Assembly (NCBI GenBank): GCA_965225625.1 | Contig: CBDDBH010000028.1 | Coordinates: 62,001 to 126,000 of the forward strand | From: CBDDBH01 sp965225625 | GTDB taxonomy: Bacteria; Pseudomonadota; Gammaproteobacteria; JADZEE01 | Length of the DNA: 64,000 nucleotides | Direction of reading: 5' to 3' | Shown: positions 52,438-61,848 of the stretch, piece after piece | How positions within the stretch are numbered: position 1 is the stretch's first letter | Layout: every line of letters begins with the position of its first letter | Program-made: the position numbers and the translations under genes | The notes under the pieces: model-generated | The model's input: only the letters and a program-made list of their open reading frames with translations | Databases searched by the model: none | Told to the model about the DNA's origin: nothing

Positions 52438-54291
52438 ATGAACCGCTATCCTCTTTGGAAAAATCTGCTCGTTATTGGGGTAATCGCCATTGGTCTGTTG
52501 TACGCGATGCCGAATTATTTCGGTAGCGATCCCGCATTGCAGATTTCAGGCAAGCGTGGATTGCCAATCGATGACGCACTGGAATTAACGGTAACTTCAG
52601 CGCTCACCGCGGCGGGGTTGCACGCTCAGACTATTGAGCGTCAACCAGAGAGTTTGTTAGTTCGGTTCGCGGACACCCAGACGCAGTTCAAAGCTCGCGA
52701 TTTGGTCGATAAGAAGCTCGAGGGTCGCTATTCCGTAGCCTTGAATCTCGCACCGGCGACCCCAGCATGGCTGCGTCAGCTCGGAGCGGAGCCCATGTAC
52801 TTGGGCTTGGATTTGCGTGGCGGCGTGCACTTTCTTATGGAAGTCGACATGGTGGCGGTTAAGCGGCAGGCCGAGGAGCGGTTTGTGGCCGATATCAAAA
52901 CCGCGCTGCGCGGCGACAAGATCCGCTATTTGCCCTTTGGACGGGGCGATGGCGGCGTCATCAAAGTCCGGTTTCGTGACGCTGGGACACGTGATCAGGG
53001 TCTCGCTTTGATCGATTCTGAATTTCCCGAAGTGGATGCGGAAGTTCTCGATCTGGCAGATGAATTTGCGGTGAACGTACTCATTAAGCCGGAATCACTG
53101 GAGGAGATCCGTAAGTTAGCCTTACAACAGAACATTACAACGTTACGCAATCGCGTTAACGAATTGGGTGTTGCCGAACCGGTCATCCAGCAGCAAGGCC
53201 GGCAGCGCGTCGTTGTTCAATTGCCGGGTGTGCAGGATACAGCGCGGGCTAAGATAGTGCTAAGCACTACGGCGACTCTGGAATTTCGGATGGTCGATAC
53301 GGACAATGATGTGCGGGATGCACTCGGCGGCAAAGTCCCCATCCGCGCAAAACTCTATTATGAGCGCGACGGTACGCCGGTGCTGTTGAGCAAGGACATC
53401 ATGCTCACAGGCGAGTACGTTATCAATGCGCGTGCGGGTATCGATCCGGAATCCGGAAGCCCCGACGTCACTATTACGCTGGACGGCAAGGGTGCAAAAA
53501 TATTCAGTAAGGCCACTCGCGAGCAAGTGGGCAGGCCCATGGGAGTGGTATTTATTCAAAGTCAGTCGGACCTCATCGATGAGGAAGGCAACGCGACGCC
53601 GCGTAGACCGATTGAAGACGTCATAAATATCGCGACTATCCGCGAGCAGTTGTCCAAGCGTTTCCACATTACCGGTCTTGATTCGACACAGGAGGCTCGA
53701 GACCTAGCCCTTATGCTGCGTGCCGGAGCGCTTGCCGCGCCAATTAAAATCATCGAGGAACGCACCATCGGGCCCAGTCTCGGCAAGGAAAACATCGAGC
53801 GTGGCTTTCGTTCGGTGCAGATAGGCTTCGTATTTGTGTTAATTTTCATGGTGGTTTACTACCGCGTATTCGGCATAATCGCCGATCTTGCGCTGACCGC
53901 TAATCTGGTAATCCTGGTCGCCCTGCTGTCGATGTTTCAGGCCACGCTGACGCTGCCCGGTATCGCGGGGATCGTGCTCACGGTAGGTATGGCGGTAGAT
54001 GCGAATGTGCTGATATTTGAACGCATACGCGAGGAAGTACGCAACGGTAATTCACCCCAGGCAAGCATACACGCCGGTTACGAGCGGGCTTTTTCGACCA
54101 TTGCAGATGCAAACATCACGACGCTGATTGCGGCGTTGGTATTGTTCAGTTTTGGCACTGGACCTATAAAAGGTTTCGCCGTTACACTTTCACTCGGGAT
54201 CGTCACGTCGATGTTCACTGCAATTATGGGCACCCGAGCGGTTGTAAACTTCGCATTCGGCGGTAAACGGATCGATAAACTTTCTATCTGA
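52438..54291 (+). CDS. secD: Protein translocase subunit SecD
   Basis: A 617-residue membrane protein. One N-terminal TM (NLLVIGVIAIGLLYAMP) is followed by a large periplasmic part with LGLDLRGGVHFLMEVDM and LALMLRAGALAAPIKIIEERTIGPSLG. The RND-like TM2-6 region contains GMAVDANVLIFERIREE, with the Asp that carries protons. It drives late steps of Sec export with SecF, using the proton motive force. It is 10 bp from secF. Confidence 0.97.
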   Translation: MNRYPLWKNLLVIGVIAIGLLYAMPNYFGSDPALQISGKRGLPIDDALELTVTSALTAAGLHAQTIERQPESLLVRFADTQTQFKARDLVDKKLEGRYSVALNLAPATPAWLRQLGAEPMYLGLDLRGGVHFLMEVDMVAVKRQAEERFVADIKTALRGDKIRYLPFGRGDGGVIKVRFRDAGTRDQGLALIDSEFPEVDAEVLDLADEFAVNVLIKPESLEEIRKLALQQNITTLRNRVNELGVAEPVIQQQGRQRVVVQLPGVQDTARAKIVLSTTATLEFRMVDTDNDVRDALGGKVPIRAKLYYERDGTPVLLSKDIMLTGEYVINARAGIDPESGSPDVTITLDGKGAKIFSKATREQVGRPMGVVFIQSQSDLIDEEGNATPRRPIEDVINIATIREQLSKRFHITGLDSTQEARDLALMLRAGALAAPIKIIEERTIGPSLGKENIERGFRSVQIGFVFVLIFMVVYYRVFGIIADLALTANLVILVALLSMFQATLTLPGIAGIVLTVGMAVDANVLIFERIREEVRNGNSPQASIHAGYERAFSTIADANITTLIAALVLFSFGTGPIKGFAVTLSLGIVTSMFTAIMGTRAVVNFAFGGKRIDKLSI

Positions 54292-54301
54292 ACGCGCAGC
54301 C

Positions 54302-55222
54302 ATGAGAATATTCGAGCAGACAAATTTTGATTTCATGAAGCGCCGAGCGCTTGCACTCACCGTTTCGGCCGCGCTGATGGCAACTGCGGTCGGCTCGCTT
54401 TTTACCCAGGGATTGAACTTCGGCATCGACTTTACCGGCGGTACGCTGATAGAGCTCGGCTACCAGCAAACCGCGGATTTGGACGCCATCCGAGAGCAAC
54501 TTGCCGGCGCTAATATCGGCGAGTCTGTAGTACAGAATTTCGGTACCAGCCGTGATGTGTTGGTGCGCATTGCAGCGACCGAAGGACTAGACAGCGCGGA
54601 TTTGAGCAGCAAAGTGCTGGAGGAGCTGCCGAATGCGGAAATGCGTCGGGTGGAGTTTGTTGGGCCGCAGGTCGGTGAAGAACTGACGGAACAAGGCGGG
54701 TTGGCGATGCTATACGCGTTATTCGGCATTCTCATCTATGTGTCAATACGATTTGAATGGCGATTCGCACTCGGTGCTGTGGCGGCGTTGGTGCATGATG
54801 TCGTCGTGGTCGTTGGCGTATTCTCCCTGACCCAATTGAGCTTCGATCTGCCGGTGCTAGCTGCAGTGCTTGCCGTTATTGGCTATTCATTGAACGATAC
54901 GATTGTCGTTTTCGACCGCATCCGGGAGAACTTTCGAAAAGTTCGCAAAGGCTCTTCGGTGGATGTGGTCAATAAGTCACTGAACCAGACTTTAGCCCGA
55001 ACCTTGGTTACCTCGTTAACCACCCTGATCGTGTTGTTCGCTTTGTTCTTTATCGGCGGTAAGCTGATCCACTCTTTTGCGGCAGCCTTGATTGTTGGTG
55101 TCGTCATTGGGACTTACTCGTCCATGTACGTCGCCAGCACGACGGCGTTGGCCTTGGGTATCACCAAGGCAGATCTGATGCCGGTACAAAAGGAAGGAGC
55201 GGTCATCGACCAACGCCCCTGA
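54302..55222 (+). CDS. secF: Protein translocase subunit SecF
   Basis: A 306-residue partner of SecD with six TM segments. It has NFGIDFTGGTLIELGYQ after TM1, VEFVGPQVGEELTEQG before TM2, and the conserved VIGYSLNDTIVVFDRIRENF containing the Asp and Arg of the transmembrane core. LVTSLTTLIVLFALFFIGG follows. It forms the SecDF complex in the inner membrane. Confidence 0.97.
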   Translation: MRIFEQTNFDFMKRRALALTVSAALMATAVGSLFTQGLNFGIDFTGGTLIELGYQQTADLDAIREQLAGANIGESVVQNFGTSRDVLVRIAATEGLDSADLSSKVLEELPNAEMRRVEFVGPQVGEELTEQGGLAMLYALFGILIYVSIRFEWRFALGAVAALVHDVVVVVGVFSLTQLSFDLPVLAAVLAVIGYSLNDTIVVFDRIRENFRKVRKGSSVDVVNKSLNQTLARTLVTSLTTLIVLFALFFIGGKLIHSFAAALIVGVVIGTYSSMYVASTTALALGITKADLMPVQKEGAVIDQRP

Positions 55223-55260
55223 GAAGGTCACAGGGACGCTCGCAAGACTCATTATCAGCT

Positions 55261-56364
55261 TTGAAGGTCGTCGCTGATCCGAATATTGCCCATGTCGGCG
55301 AAGCATTTGCCGAATTCGGCCAAATCGAACTTATACCTGGTCGGGAAATTACCGCTGCACATGTTGTTGATGCGGACCTGCTGGTCGTGCGTTCGGTCAC
55401 GCGCGTGGATGAAGCGCTACTCGCCGGCAGCACGGTCAGCTGGGTGGGCACCGCGACGGCCGGCATCGACCATATCGATAAGGACTATCTGACCAACCGC
55501 GGCATCAGCTTTGTCAGTGCCCCGGGCAGCAACGCGACGTCGGTTGCAGAGTTCGTTTTGAGCGCAGCCCTAGTGGCGACGCAGGCGCAGCAGCGAGCAC
55601 TGGCAAAATGCCGGGTCGGGATTGTTGGCTATGGCGCGGTTGGCTCGCGTGTGGTAACCAAATTGGAAGCATTGGGTGTGGATTGCATCGTCAATGATCC
55701 TCCACTGGCAGGCAAAATCGAACGACCTTTGGCGTCACTGGATGCGGTGCTCGATGCCGACATCGTCAGCGTGCACGTGCCGCTAGTTGCAAAGGGAAAT
55801 TGGCCGACGCACGGATTGCTCAACGAAACCCGCCTGCGACGTTTGCGCAGTGACGTGATTCTTATTAACGCGGCGCGGGGCGGGGTTGTCGACGAAGTTG
55901 CGTTGCTCGAACATATGCGACAACTCCCTGACAGTCAGGTGGTGGTTGATTGCTGGGAAAATGAGCCGGACATTGATCCTGAGCTGCTGGCTGCAGCCTC
56001 AATCACGACTGCCCACATCGCTGGCTATAGCTACGAGGGCAAACTAGCCGCAACCGAAGTCGTCCATCGCGCTGCTTGTGACTTCTTCGACTACAGCGGA
56101 AAGTGGCAGGTTAAAGCCACCCCAAAGCTACAACTAAATGGGCGGGATCTGCAGCAACAGGTGCTCTGTTGTTATGATGTTCGAGACGATAGCGCGGCGC
56201 TGAAATCAGCGATAAAACTCGATGCCGCCGCGCGGGGCAGGTATTTCGATCAGCTACGTCGCAACTATCGTCGACGTCATGAATTTGGAGCTTACGCGAT
56301 CCCCGCTGAACTTGACGCGGACGCTAGAGAGCAGTTGCTCGCACTCGGTTTTGCGTCCGGTTAA
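55261..56364 (+). CDS. pdxB: Erythronate-4-phosphate dehydrogenase
   Basis: A 367-residue PdxB starting at TTG 55261 (KVVADPNIAHVGEAFAEFG). D-2-hydroxyacid dehydrogenase features: VRSVTRVDEALL, GTATAGIDHID, the NAD motif VGIVGYGAVGSRV, NAARGGVVDEVALL (Arg) and the catalytic His in ITTAHIAGYSYEGK. A C-terminal dimerisation domain of about 85 residues distinguishes PdxB from simple relatives. It oxidises 4-phosphoerythronate in the DXP-dependent route to vitamin B6. Confidence 0.95.
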   Translation: MKVVADPNIAHVGEAFAEFGQIELIPGREITAAHVVDADLLVVRSVTRVDEALLAGSTVSWVGTATAGIDHIDKDYLTNRGISFVSAPGSNATSVAEFVLSAALVATQAQQRALAKCRVGIVGYGAVGSRVVTKLEALGVDCIVNDPPLAGKIERPLASLDAVLDADIVSVHVPLVAKGNWPTHGLLNETRLRRLRSDVILINAARGGVVDEVALLEHMRQLPDSQVVVDCWENEPDIDPELLAAASITTAHIAGYSYEGKLAATEVVHRAACDFFDYSGKWQVKATPKLQLNGRDLQQQVLCCYDVRDDSAALKSAIKLDAAARGRYFDQLRRNYRRRHEFGAYAIPAELDADAREQLLALGFASG

Positions 56365-56422
56365 GGAGCCCAATCAGGCGCGCAACGTGAGCGATCGGCT
56401 TATAAAACGTAGGAGTAGTAAT

Positions 56423-56839
56423 ATGCGAATGCTACACACGATGCTGCGGGTAGGTAACCTGGAAAACTCACTGCATTTCTATACCGAAGTACTCGGGATG
56501 AAGCTGTTGCGCAAGAAGGACTTTCCGGGGCCTGACTTCACGCTCGCCTTTGTCGGTTACGGTAATGAGACCGACTCAACGGTATTGGAGCTCACGCATA
56601 ACTGGGATACCGACAGTTATGAAATGGGCAACGCTTACGGACATATCGCGATCAGCGTAGATGACGTGTACGAGGCCTGCGATCGAATTCGCGCCGCCGG
56701 CGGCAAAATTGTTCGTGATGCCGGCCCCATGAAGGGTGGAACGACGGTATTGGCGTTTGCCGAAGATCCGGACGGCTACAAAATCGAACTACTTTCAGGA
56801 GTCGGCCTTGCGCGAGCACTCGTGACGGCGGCTATTTAG
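56423..56839 (+). CDS. gloA: Lactoylglutathione lyase (glyoxalase I)
   Basis: A 138-residue protein starting at ATG 56423 after AGGAG (56411-56415). It shows MLHTMLRVGNLENSLHFYTE (metal His), VLELTHNW (Glu), YGHIAISVDD (His) and AFAEDPDGYKIELL (Glu), the four metal ligands of Ni/Zn glyoxalase I. It converts the methylglyoxal-glutathione hemithioacetal to S-lactoylglutathione in the cytosol. It overlaps the end of the convergent DUF4399 gene by 8 bp. Confidence 0.96.
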   Translation: MRMLHTMLRVGNLENSLHFYTEVLGMKLLRKKDFPGPDFTLAFVGYGNETDSTVLELTHNWDTDSYEMGNAYGHIAISVDDVYEACDRIRAAGGKIVRDAGPMKGGTTVLAFAEDPDGYKIELLSGVGLARALVTAAI

Positions 56840-57260
56840 GTACCGAAACGGTGATGGTTATCTTCTCCGACACGATCGGTGGGTTGTGCGGAATGTGCAT
56901 ATGATCGCCGAGAATTAGTTGCAGGCTGTGTTGCCCGGGCTCTAACTCGATCTGAACTTCTGTTTGACCACCACCGAAATGCCGGTGTTGCTCGTTCGCG
57001 GGCACCGGCAGATCCGGGTTTGGCAGATCGGCGACATCGATCAACAGATGGTGGTGGCCCGTTTTCGGGAATTCGACGCCGGCCGGCGCCACGCCTACGT
57101 TCCGCAGGCCGAATCGAACGCTAATGGGGTTCTGCAATGCTGCGCCTTCAGCTGGTGAAATAAAGTAGACTTCGGCGTCAGCAGGGGCGTCGGTGCGAGC
57201 GTAGGCGCCAATCATGGCAGCAGTAAACACCATCAGCACAAGCATTTTGCCAGTTTGCAT
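56832..57260 (-). CDS. Exported DUF4399 protein
   Basis: A 142-residue protein with a signal peptide (MQTGKMLVLMVFTAAMIGAYA, cleavage before RTDA). The DUF4399 pattern is clear: VYFISPAEGAALQNPISVRFGLRN, FPKTGHHHLLID, HRHFGGGQTE and a closing LQLILGDHMHIPHNPPIVSEK. Clustered His residues suggest metal binding in the periplasm. The function is unknown. Confidence 0.9.
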   Translation of the reverse strand: MQTGKMLVLMVFTAAMIGAYARTDAPADAEVYFISPAEGAALQNPISVRFGLRNVGVAPAGVEFPKTGHHHLLIDVADLPNPDLPVPANEQHRHFGGGQTEVQIELEPGQHSLQLILGDHMHIPHNPPIVSEKITITVSVPK

Positions 57261-57472
57261 GAGTTCGAGATCTCCGGGTGGACAGTCACAATTCTAGCAT
57301 AGCGCGTAGCGCTGCCGGACCCGCTGTAAGCGGCACGAATCATGAAGCTTTCCCAAGCCACGGCGATCAGACTAAAATCAGCGTTCTAGAGAGTAAGCTC
57401 TTGATGTCGGCGAACGATATTTGTCCCGGTACGGGAGTGTCGACAAAACGGGATGGTTAACGAGGTGTCGGA

Positions 57473-58082
57473 ATGAAACAGGTGTTGATGGCGCTGGCAA
57501 TCCCTGGCGGCTACGGCTGTGACCAATTCGGTTGGCGCGACAGCGGCCAGTCCAGAGGACGTCATACGCGGTACTGCTGATGAGGTAATAAACCGAATAA
57601 AGTCGAACAGAGATGAGCTACGAGGTGATCCCGCCAAGTTGCACAAACTCGTTAACGACGTGATTTTTCCGCATTTCGATTTCCCGCGAATGTCGCAATG
57701 GGTACTCGGGAAACATTGGAAAGGTTCAGCGCCAGACGTGCGGGCACGCTTCCTTGATCAATTCAAGAATCTGTTAGTTCACACGTATGCCACAGCTTTA
57801 CTCGAGTATTCCGTTCAGACAATAAGCTATTTCCCGGTCAATCAGGAGGTGGGCTCGCAGCTCGTCACCGTGAAAACGGAAATGCAACAGCCGGGCAGCA
57901 CGTCCGTTCCTATCAGCTACAAAATGCACTCAAAGGATGGACCTTGGAAGGTTTATGACGTGGCGGTTGATGGGGTAAGCTTGATTTCGACCTACCGAGC
58001 TTCATTTGCATCGGAAATAAGACGGAATGGTATCGAGGCGCTGATCAAAAATTTGAATGAGCGCACCCGCGCAAACCAGTAG
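57473..58082 (+). CDS. mlaC: Phospholipid-binding protein MlaC, frameshifted in the signal peptide
   Basis: GAGGTG lies 9 bases upstream of ATG 57473, which begins MKQVLMALA; one extra A (57499-57500) then breaks the frame. Past it, the frame continues SLAATAVTNSVGATAASPED and to the stop at 58082. Together they form a normal signal peptide cut near TAA-SPED. The mature part has RDELRGDPAKLHKLVNDV, the FDFPRMSQWVLGKHWK motif and YSVQTISYFP, as in MlaC/Ttg2D. It carries phospholipids across the periplasm between MlaA and MlaFEDB. Restored length is 202 aa. As given, only the GTG 57519 frame without signal is open. Confidence 0.88.
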
Positions 58083-58123
58083 CTAAGAAAATACGCAATT
58101 TGTGCCACTAAGGATCTTTTGAC

Positions 58124-58375
58124 GTGACTACCAATGAGATAAAAGCGCTGATCGAGGGCGCAATAGCCGATTGCGAGGCAACCGTCGATGGTGACGGTTC
58201 GCATTTCAGCGCAATTGTTGTCAGTAACGCGTTTTCCGGATTATCAATGGTCAAGCAGCATCAACTCGTTTATGCGACGCTCGGCAATAGTATGCAGCAG
58301 GACATACACGCGTTATCAATTCAGGCATATACGCCGGAACAGTGGGAAAAAGCACGTAAACTCCAGGTTCTTTGA
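58124..58375 (+). CDS. ibaG: BolA-family protein
   Basis: An 83-residue BolA/IbaG protein that starts at GTG 58124. It has EIKALIEGAIADCEATVDGD, the HFSAIVVSNAFSGLSMVKQH stretch with the conserved FxG...V..H.LVY pattern, and IHALSIQAYTPEQW. BolA-like proteins bind Fe-S glutaredoxins and DNA. As in E. coli and Pseudomonas, it sits between mla genes and murA. No mlaB lies between mlaC and this gene. Confidence 0.93.
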   Translation: MTTNEIKALIEGAIADCEATVDGDGSHFSAIVVSNAFSGLSMVKQHQLVYATLGNSMQQDIHALSIQAYTPEQWEKARKLQVL

Positions 58376-58526
58376 ACGCGCAGTCAATCGCGGAAACTCT
58401 CAGCCCCAGCCGGGCTGTCTGCTGTAGCCAAACCAGTAACAACCCTACCGCAACAGTGTTAGGCAATACGCCTGAGATGTGTGACCCGAGTGCATATAGA
58501 CGCTGGGCCCGGTGGCAAGGCAAAAC

Positions 58527-59792
58527 ATGGATAAGCTGATTATATCCGGAGGGGTCGCACTGGACGGTGAAATCCGTATCTCCGGCGCTAAAAATGCGGC
58601 CTTGCCGATCCTGGCGTCGACCCTGCTTGCTGAGGGGCCCGTCACTATCGGCAATGTCCCCCACCTGCATGACATCACCACGACGATGGAATTGCTCGGT
58701 CGTATGGGTTTGCAACTTACGGTCGATGAACGGATGAACATTGAAGTCGACGCCAGCACGATCAAGGAGTTCTTTGCGCCGTACGAACTGGTGAAAACCA
58801 TGCGCGCATCGATATTGGTCCTTGGTCCGTTGCTGGCGCGCTATGGCAAAGCCGACGTCTCTCTGCCTAGAGGCTGTGCGATTGGTTCTCGCCCGGTTAA
58901 TTTGCATTTGCATGGGCTGGCGGCAATGGGTGCAGAAATCGACGTGGAAGGTGGCTACATACGCGCAACCGCAGGTCGTCTGAAAGGAGTGCACTTGACC
59001 ATGGATATGGTGACTGTTACCGGGACGGAGAATCTGATGATGGCGGCCACGCTCGCCGAGGGTCGAACGACAATACAGAACGCCGCTCGCGAGCCGGAAG
59101 TCGTGGATCTTGCAAACTGTTTAATCAGCATGGGTGCCAATATTGATGGGGCTGGCACCGACACTGTCGCGATCGAAGGTGTCGAGCGCTTACAGGGAAC
59201 GCACTACAACATATTGCCTGATCGTATTGAGACGGGGACGTATCTCGTTGCTGCCGCTATGACAGGGGGACGTATCAAGGTGAAGTCGACGCGGCCGCAG
59301 TTGCTTGAGGCTGTAATTGCGAAACTGACGGAATGCGGTGCGGAAATCGAAGCCGGCGATGATTGGATTTCACTGGACATGCACGGAGCCAAGCCGAGGG
59401 CGATTAACGTTCATACCTCACCGTACCCGGGCTTTCCCACGGATATGCAGGCGCAGTTCACTGCGCTTAACTGCATCGCGAACGGAGCCGGAACCATTAC
59501 TGAGTCGGTATTCGAGAATCGCTTCATGCACGTGCTAGAACTGCAACGCATGGGCGCGGAAGTGAGGCTGGAGGGCAATACCGCATTTACCACTGGCGTG
59601 ACCCGTCTCACCGGAGCACCAACCATGGCCACCGATCTCCGCGCGTCGGCATCTCTGGTTCTGGCTGGTCTGGTCGCTACCGGCGAAACGCAGGTCGACC
59701 GGATTTATCATATCGATCGCGGCTACGAAACCATCGAGGAAAAGTTGGCGCAACTGGGGGCGCAAATCCGCCGCGTACCCAGCCGCACCTAA
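58527..59792 (+). CDS. murA: UDP-N-acetylglucosamine 1-carboxyvinyltransferase
   Basis: A 421-residue MurA starting at ATG 58527. It has ISGAKNAALPILASTLL at the start, then RASILVLGPLLARYGKADVSLPRGCAIGSRPVNLHL, which contains the catalytic Cys in PRGCAIG. The inside-out alpha/beta barrel is complete, ending with DRGYETIEEKLAQLGAQI. It transfers enolpyruvate from PEP to UDP-GlcNAc, the first committed step of peptidoglycan synthesis and the fosfomycin target. Confidence 0.97.
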   Translation: MDKLIISGGVALDGEIRISGAKNAALPILASTLLAEGPVTIGNVPHLHDITTTMELLGRMGLQLTVDERMNIEVDASTIKEFFAPYELVKTMRASILVLGPLLARYGKADVSLPRGCAIGSRPVNLHLHGLAAMGAEIDVEGGYIRATAGRLKGVHLTMDMVTVTGTENLMMAATLAEGRTTIQNAAREPEVVDLANCLISMGANIDGAGTDTVAIEGVERLQGTHYNILPDRIETGTYLVAAAMTGGRIKVKSTRPQLLEAVIAKLTECGAEIEAGDDWISLDMHGAKPRAINVHTSPYPGFPTDMQAQFTALNCIANGAGTITESVFENRFMHVLELQRMGAEVRLEGNTAFTTGVTRLTGAPTMATDLRASASLVLAGLVATGETQVDRIYHIDRGYETIEEKLAQLGAQIRRVPSRT

Positions 59793-59892
59793 CGAACGGA
59801 GCAAAAAGGTACCGCGCTATGCTTGTAGAATGCGGGCGCGTTAAAGTTACGACGAAAATGGCGGAAACATCGGCGTTGACCGAATTTCAGAC

Positions 59893-60543
59893 ATGACAGA
59901 CGAACTAAAAATTGCGGTTCCCAAGGGCCGAATTCTGGGCGAGGCGCTACCGCTACTGGCGCGCGCCGGAATCGAGCCCACGGATGATCCGAATGAGTCC
60001 CGCAAGTTAGTGTTGGATACCAATCGTGCAGATATAAAATTGGTGATCTTGCGCGCGGCTGATGTGCCGACCTATGTCGAGTACGGGGCAGCCGAACTCG
60101 GGATAACGGGAAAGGACATCCTGTTAGAGATGGGTCGTGACGCTGTCTACGAACCGCTGGATCTCGGCATTGGCAAATGCCGATTGATGGTCGCCGGGCG
60201 AGAGGGACAGAAGCTGAACGGCCGACGCATGCGAGTTGCAACGAAATACGTTAACACCACGCGGCGGCATTTTGCTCGGCAAGGCATTCAGGTGGAACCA
60301 ATCAAACTATACGGTTCCATGGAACTTGCGCCGTTGGTGGGCCTGGCGGATTTTATCGTTGATTTGGTCGACACCGGTAACACTTTGAAGGCCAACGGTC
60401 TGGTGCCAATGGAGACGCTTGCTGAGATCAGTTCGCGGCTCATTGTCAATAAGGCGGCAATGAAGATGAAACATTCCAGCATTCGGGCGTTGATAAAAGC
60501 ATTGCGGCTCGCCATTGAACAACCTGGCGCAGGGCATGATTAA
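59893..60543 (+). CDS. hisG: ATP phosphoribosyltransferase (short form)
   Basis: A 216-residue short-form HisG. KIAVPKGRILGEALPLLARAG opens the protein, then VLRAADVPTYVEYGAAELGITGKD, GIGKCRLMVAG, and the PRPP-binding DFIVDLVDTGNTLKANGL. It lacks the C-terminal regulatory domain, so it normally needs HisZ, which is not in this window. It starts histidine synthesis. It overlaps hisD by 8 bp. Confidence 0.97.
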   Translation: MTDELKIAVPKGRILGEALPLLARAGIEPTDDPNESRKLVLDTNRADIKLVILRAADVPTYVEYGAAELGITGKDILLEMGRDAVYEPLDLGIGKCRLMVAGREGQKLNGRRMRVATKYVNTTRRHFARQGIQVEPIKLYGSMELAPLVGLADFIVDLVDTGNTLKANGLVPMETLAEISSRLIVNKAAMKMKHSSIRALIKALRLAIEQPGAGHD

Positions 60544-61834
60544 TCGTCTGAGCACCGCTGAAAAAGGTTTTCGTTCGAAGCTTTCCGAGTTGCGCGATTA
60601 CAGCGATTCCAGTGACCATGAAGTAAGTACAACCGTTAGCGCGATCATCGCTGCGGTTCGGGAGCACGGGGATCAGGCGCTACTGGAATACACGCAACGT
60701 TTTGACGAGCATGTCGTAGCGAACGCGGCCGAATTTGCGTTACCGGCCGGGCGTCTACACAGCGCGCTCGAATCGCTGGATCCAGAGCTGCGTGATGCTT
60801 TGAATCTAGCTGCGGTAAGGATACGGAATTTTCACGAACGCCAAGTCCAACATTCATGGTCTGTTACCGAGGATGACGGCACCGAATTGGGACAGCGGAT
60901 CACGCCGCTCGAGCGAGTTGGTGTGTATGTGCCTGGCGGTAAAGCAGCCTACCCCTCGACTGTATTGATGAATGTTATCCCGGCCAAGGTTGCCGGCGTC
61001 GCCGAGGTAATAATGGTAGTGCCTGCTCCGGGCGGGCAACTGGACGACAGCGTTCTGGCTGCGGCGGCAATTGCCGGGGTCGACAGAGTTTTTTGTGTGG
61101 GTGGGGCGCAAGCCATTGCGGCTTTGGCCTACGGTACACAGACCATTCCCAGAGTAGACAAGATTGTTGGTCCGGGAAATATCTATGTAGCCACGGCGAA
61201 ACGCTTGGTATTTGGCGCGGTCGGCATAGATATGCTCGCCGGCCCGTCGGAAATCGTTATTGTTTGCGACGGTACGACTGCTCCGGAATGGGTTGCCATG
61301 GATCTGTTTTCTCAAGCAGAGCATGACGAGCACGCCCAAGCGATCTTGTTGGCTCCCGATAGCCGTTATCTTGATGCGGTCGAGGAGGCTATTCGGAGCT
61401 TGCTCACGGGTATGGAGCGCGAGCAAATAATTCGGGCCGCGCTGGACAATCGCGGTGCACTCATTGCAGTGCGGGACCTTGATGAAGCGATTACTTTGGT
61501 CAATGAAATCGCGCCGGAGCACTTGGAGCTATCGGTCGAGGCGCCGCAGGACCTGTTGGAGAATATTTGTCACGCAGGAGCTGTTTTCCTCGGCCGGTAC
61601 ACGTCAGAAGTTCTCGGTGATTACTGTGCGGGACCAAATCACGTGTTACCAACTGCAGGTACTGCGAGGTTTTCCTCACCGCTGGGTGTTTACGATTTCC
61701 AAAAGCGTATGTCGCTAATCAACAGTTCAGTTGAAGGAGCGTCCAGGCTAGGGAAAACTGCGGCGATACTTGCGCGGGCTGAAGGTTTGACGGCACACGC
61801 CCGTTCCGCCGAATACCGGATGGGCAAGTCGTAG
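60536..61834 (+). CDS. hisD: Histidinol dehydrogenase
   Basis: A 432-residue HisD. ATG 60536 overlaps the end of hisG; a TTG at 60515 is an alternative. The features are VGVYVPGGKAAYPSTVLM, FCVGGAQAIAALAYGT, KIVGPGNIYVATAKR, GPSEIVIVCD, LFSQAEHDEHAQAILL (metal Gln/His) and DYCAGPNHVLPT. It oxidises histidinol to histidine in two NAD+-dependent steps with a zinc ion. Confidence 0.97.
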   Translation: MINRLSTAEKGFRSKLSELRDYSDSSDHEVSTTVSAIIAAVREHGDQALLEYTQRFDEHVVANAAEFALPAGRLHSALESLDPELRDALNLAAVRIRNFHERQVQHSWSVTEDDGTELGQRITPLERVGVYVPGGKAAYPSTVLMNVIPAKVAGVAEVIMVVPAPGGQLDDSVLAAAAIAGVDRVFCVGGAQAIAALAYGTQTIPRVDKIVGPGNIYVATAKRLVFGAVGIDMLAGPSEIVIVCDGTTAPEWVAMDLFSQAEHDEHAQAILLAPDSRYLDAVEEAIRSLLTGMEREQIIRAALDNRGALIAVRDLDEAITLVNEIAPEHLELSVEAPQDLLENICHAGAVFLGRYTSEVLGDYCAGPNHVLPTAGTARFSSPLGVYDFQKRMSLINSSVEGASRLGKTAAILARAEGLTAHARSAEYRMGKS

Positions 61835-61848
61835 TATCGTACCGCCGA

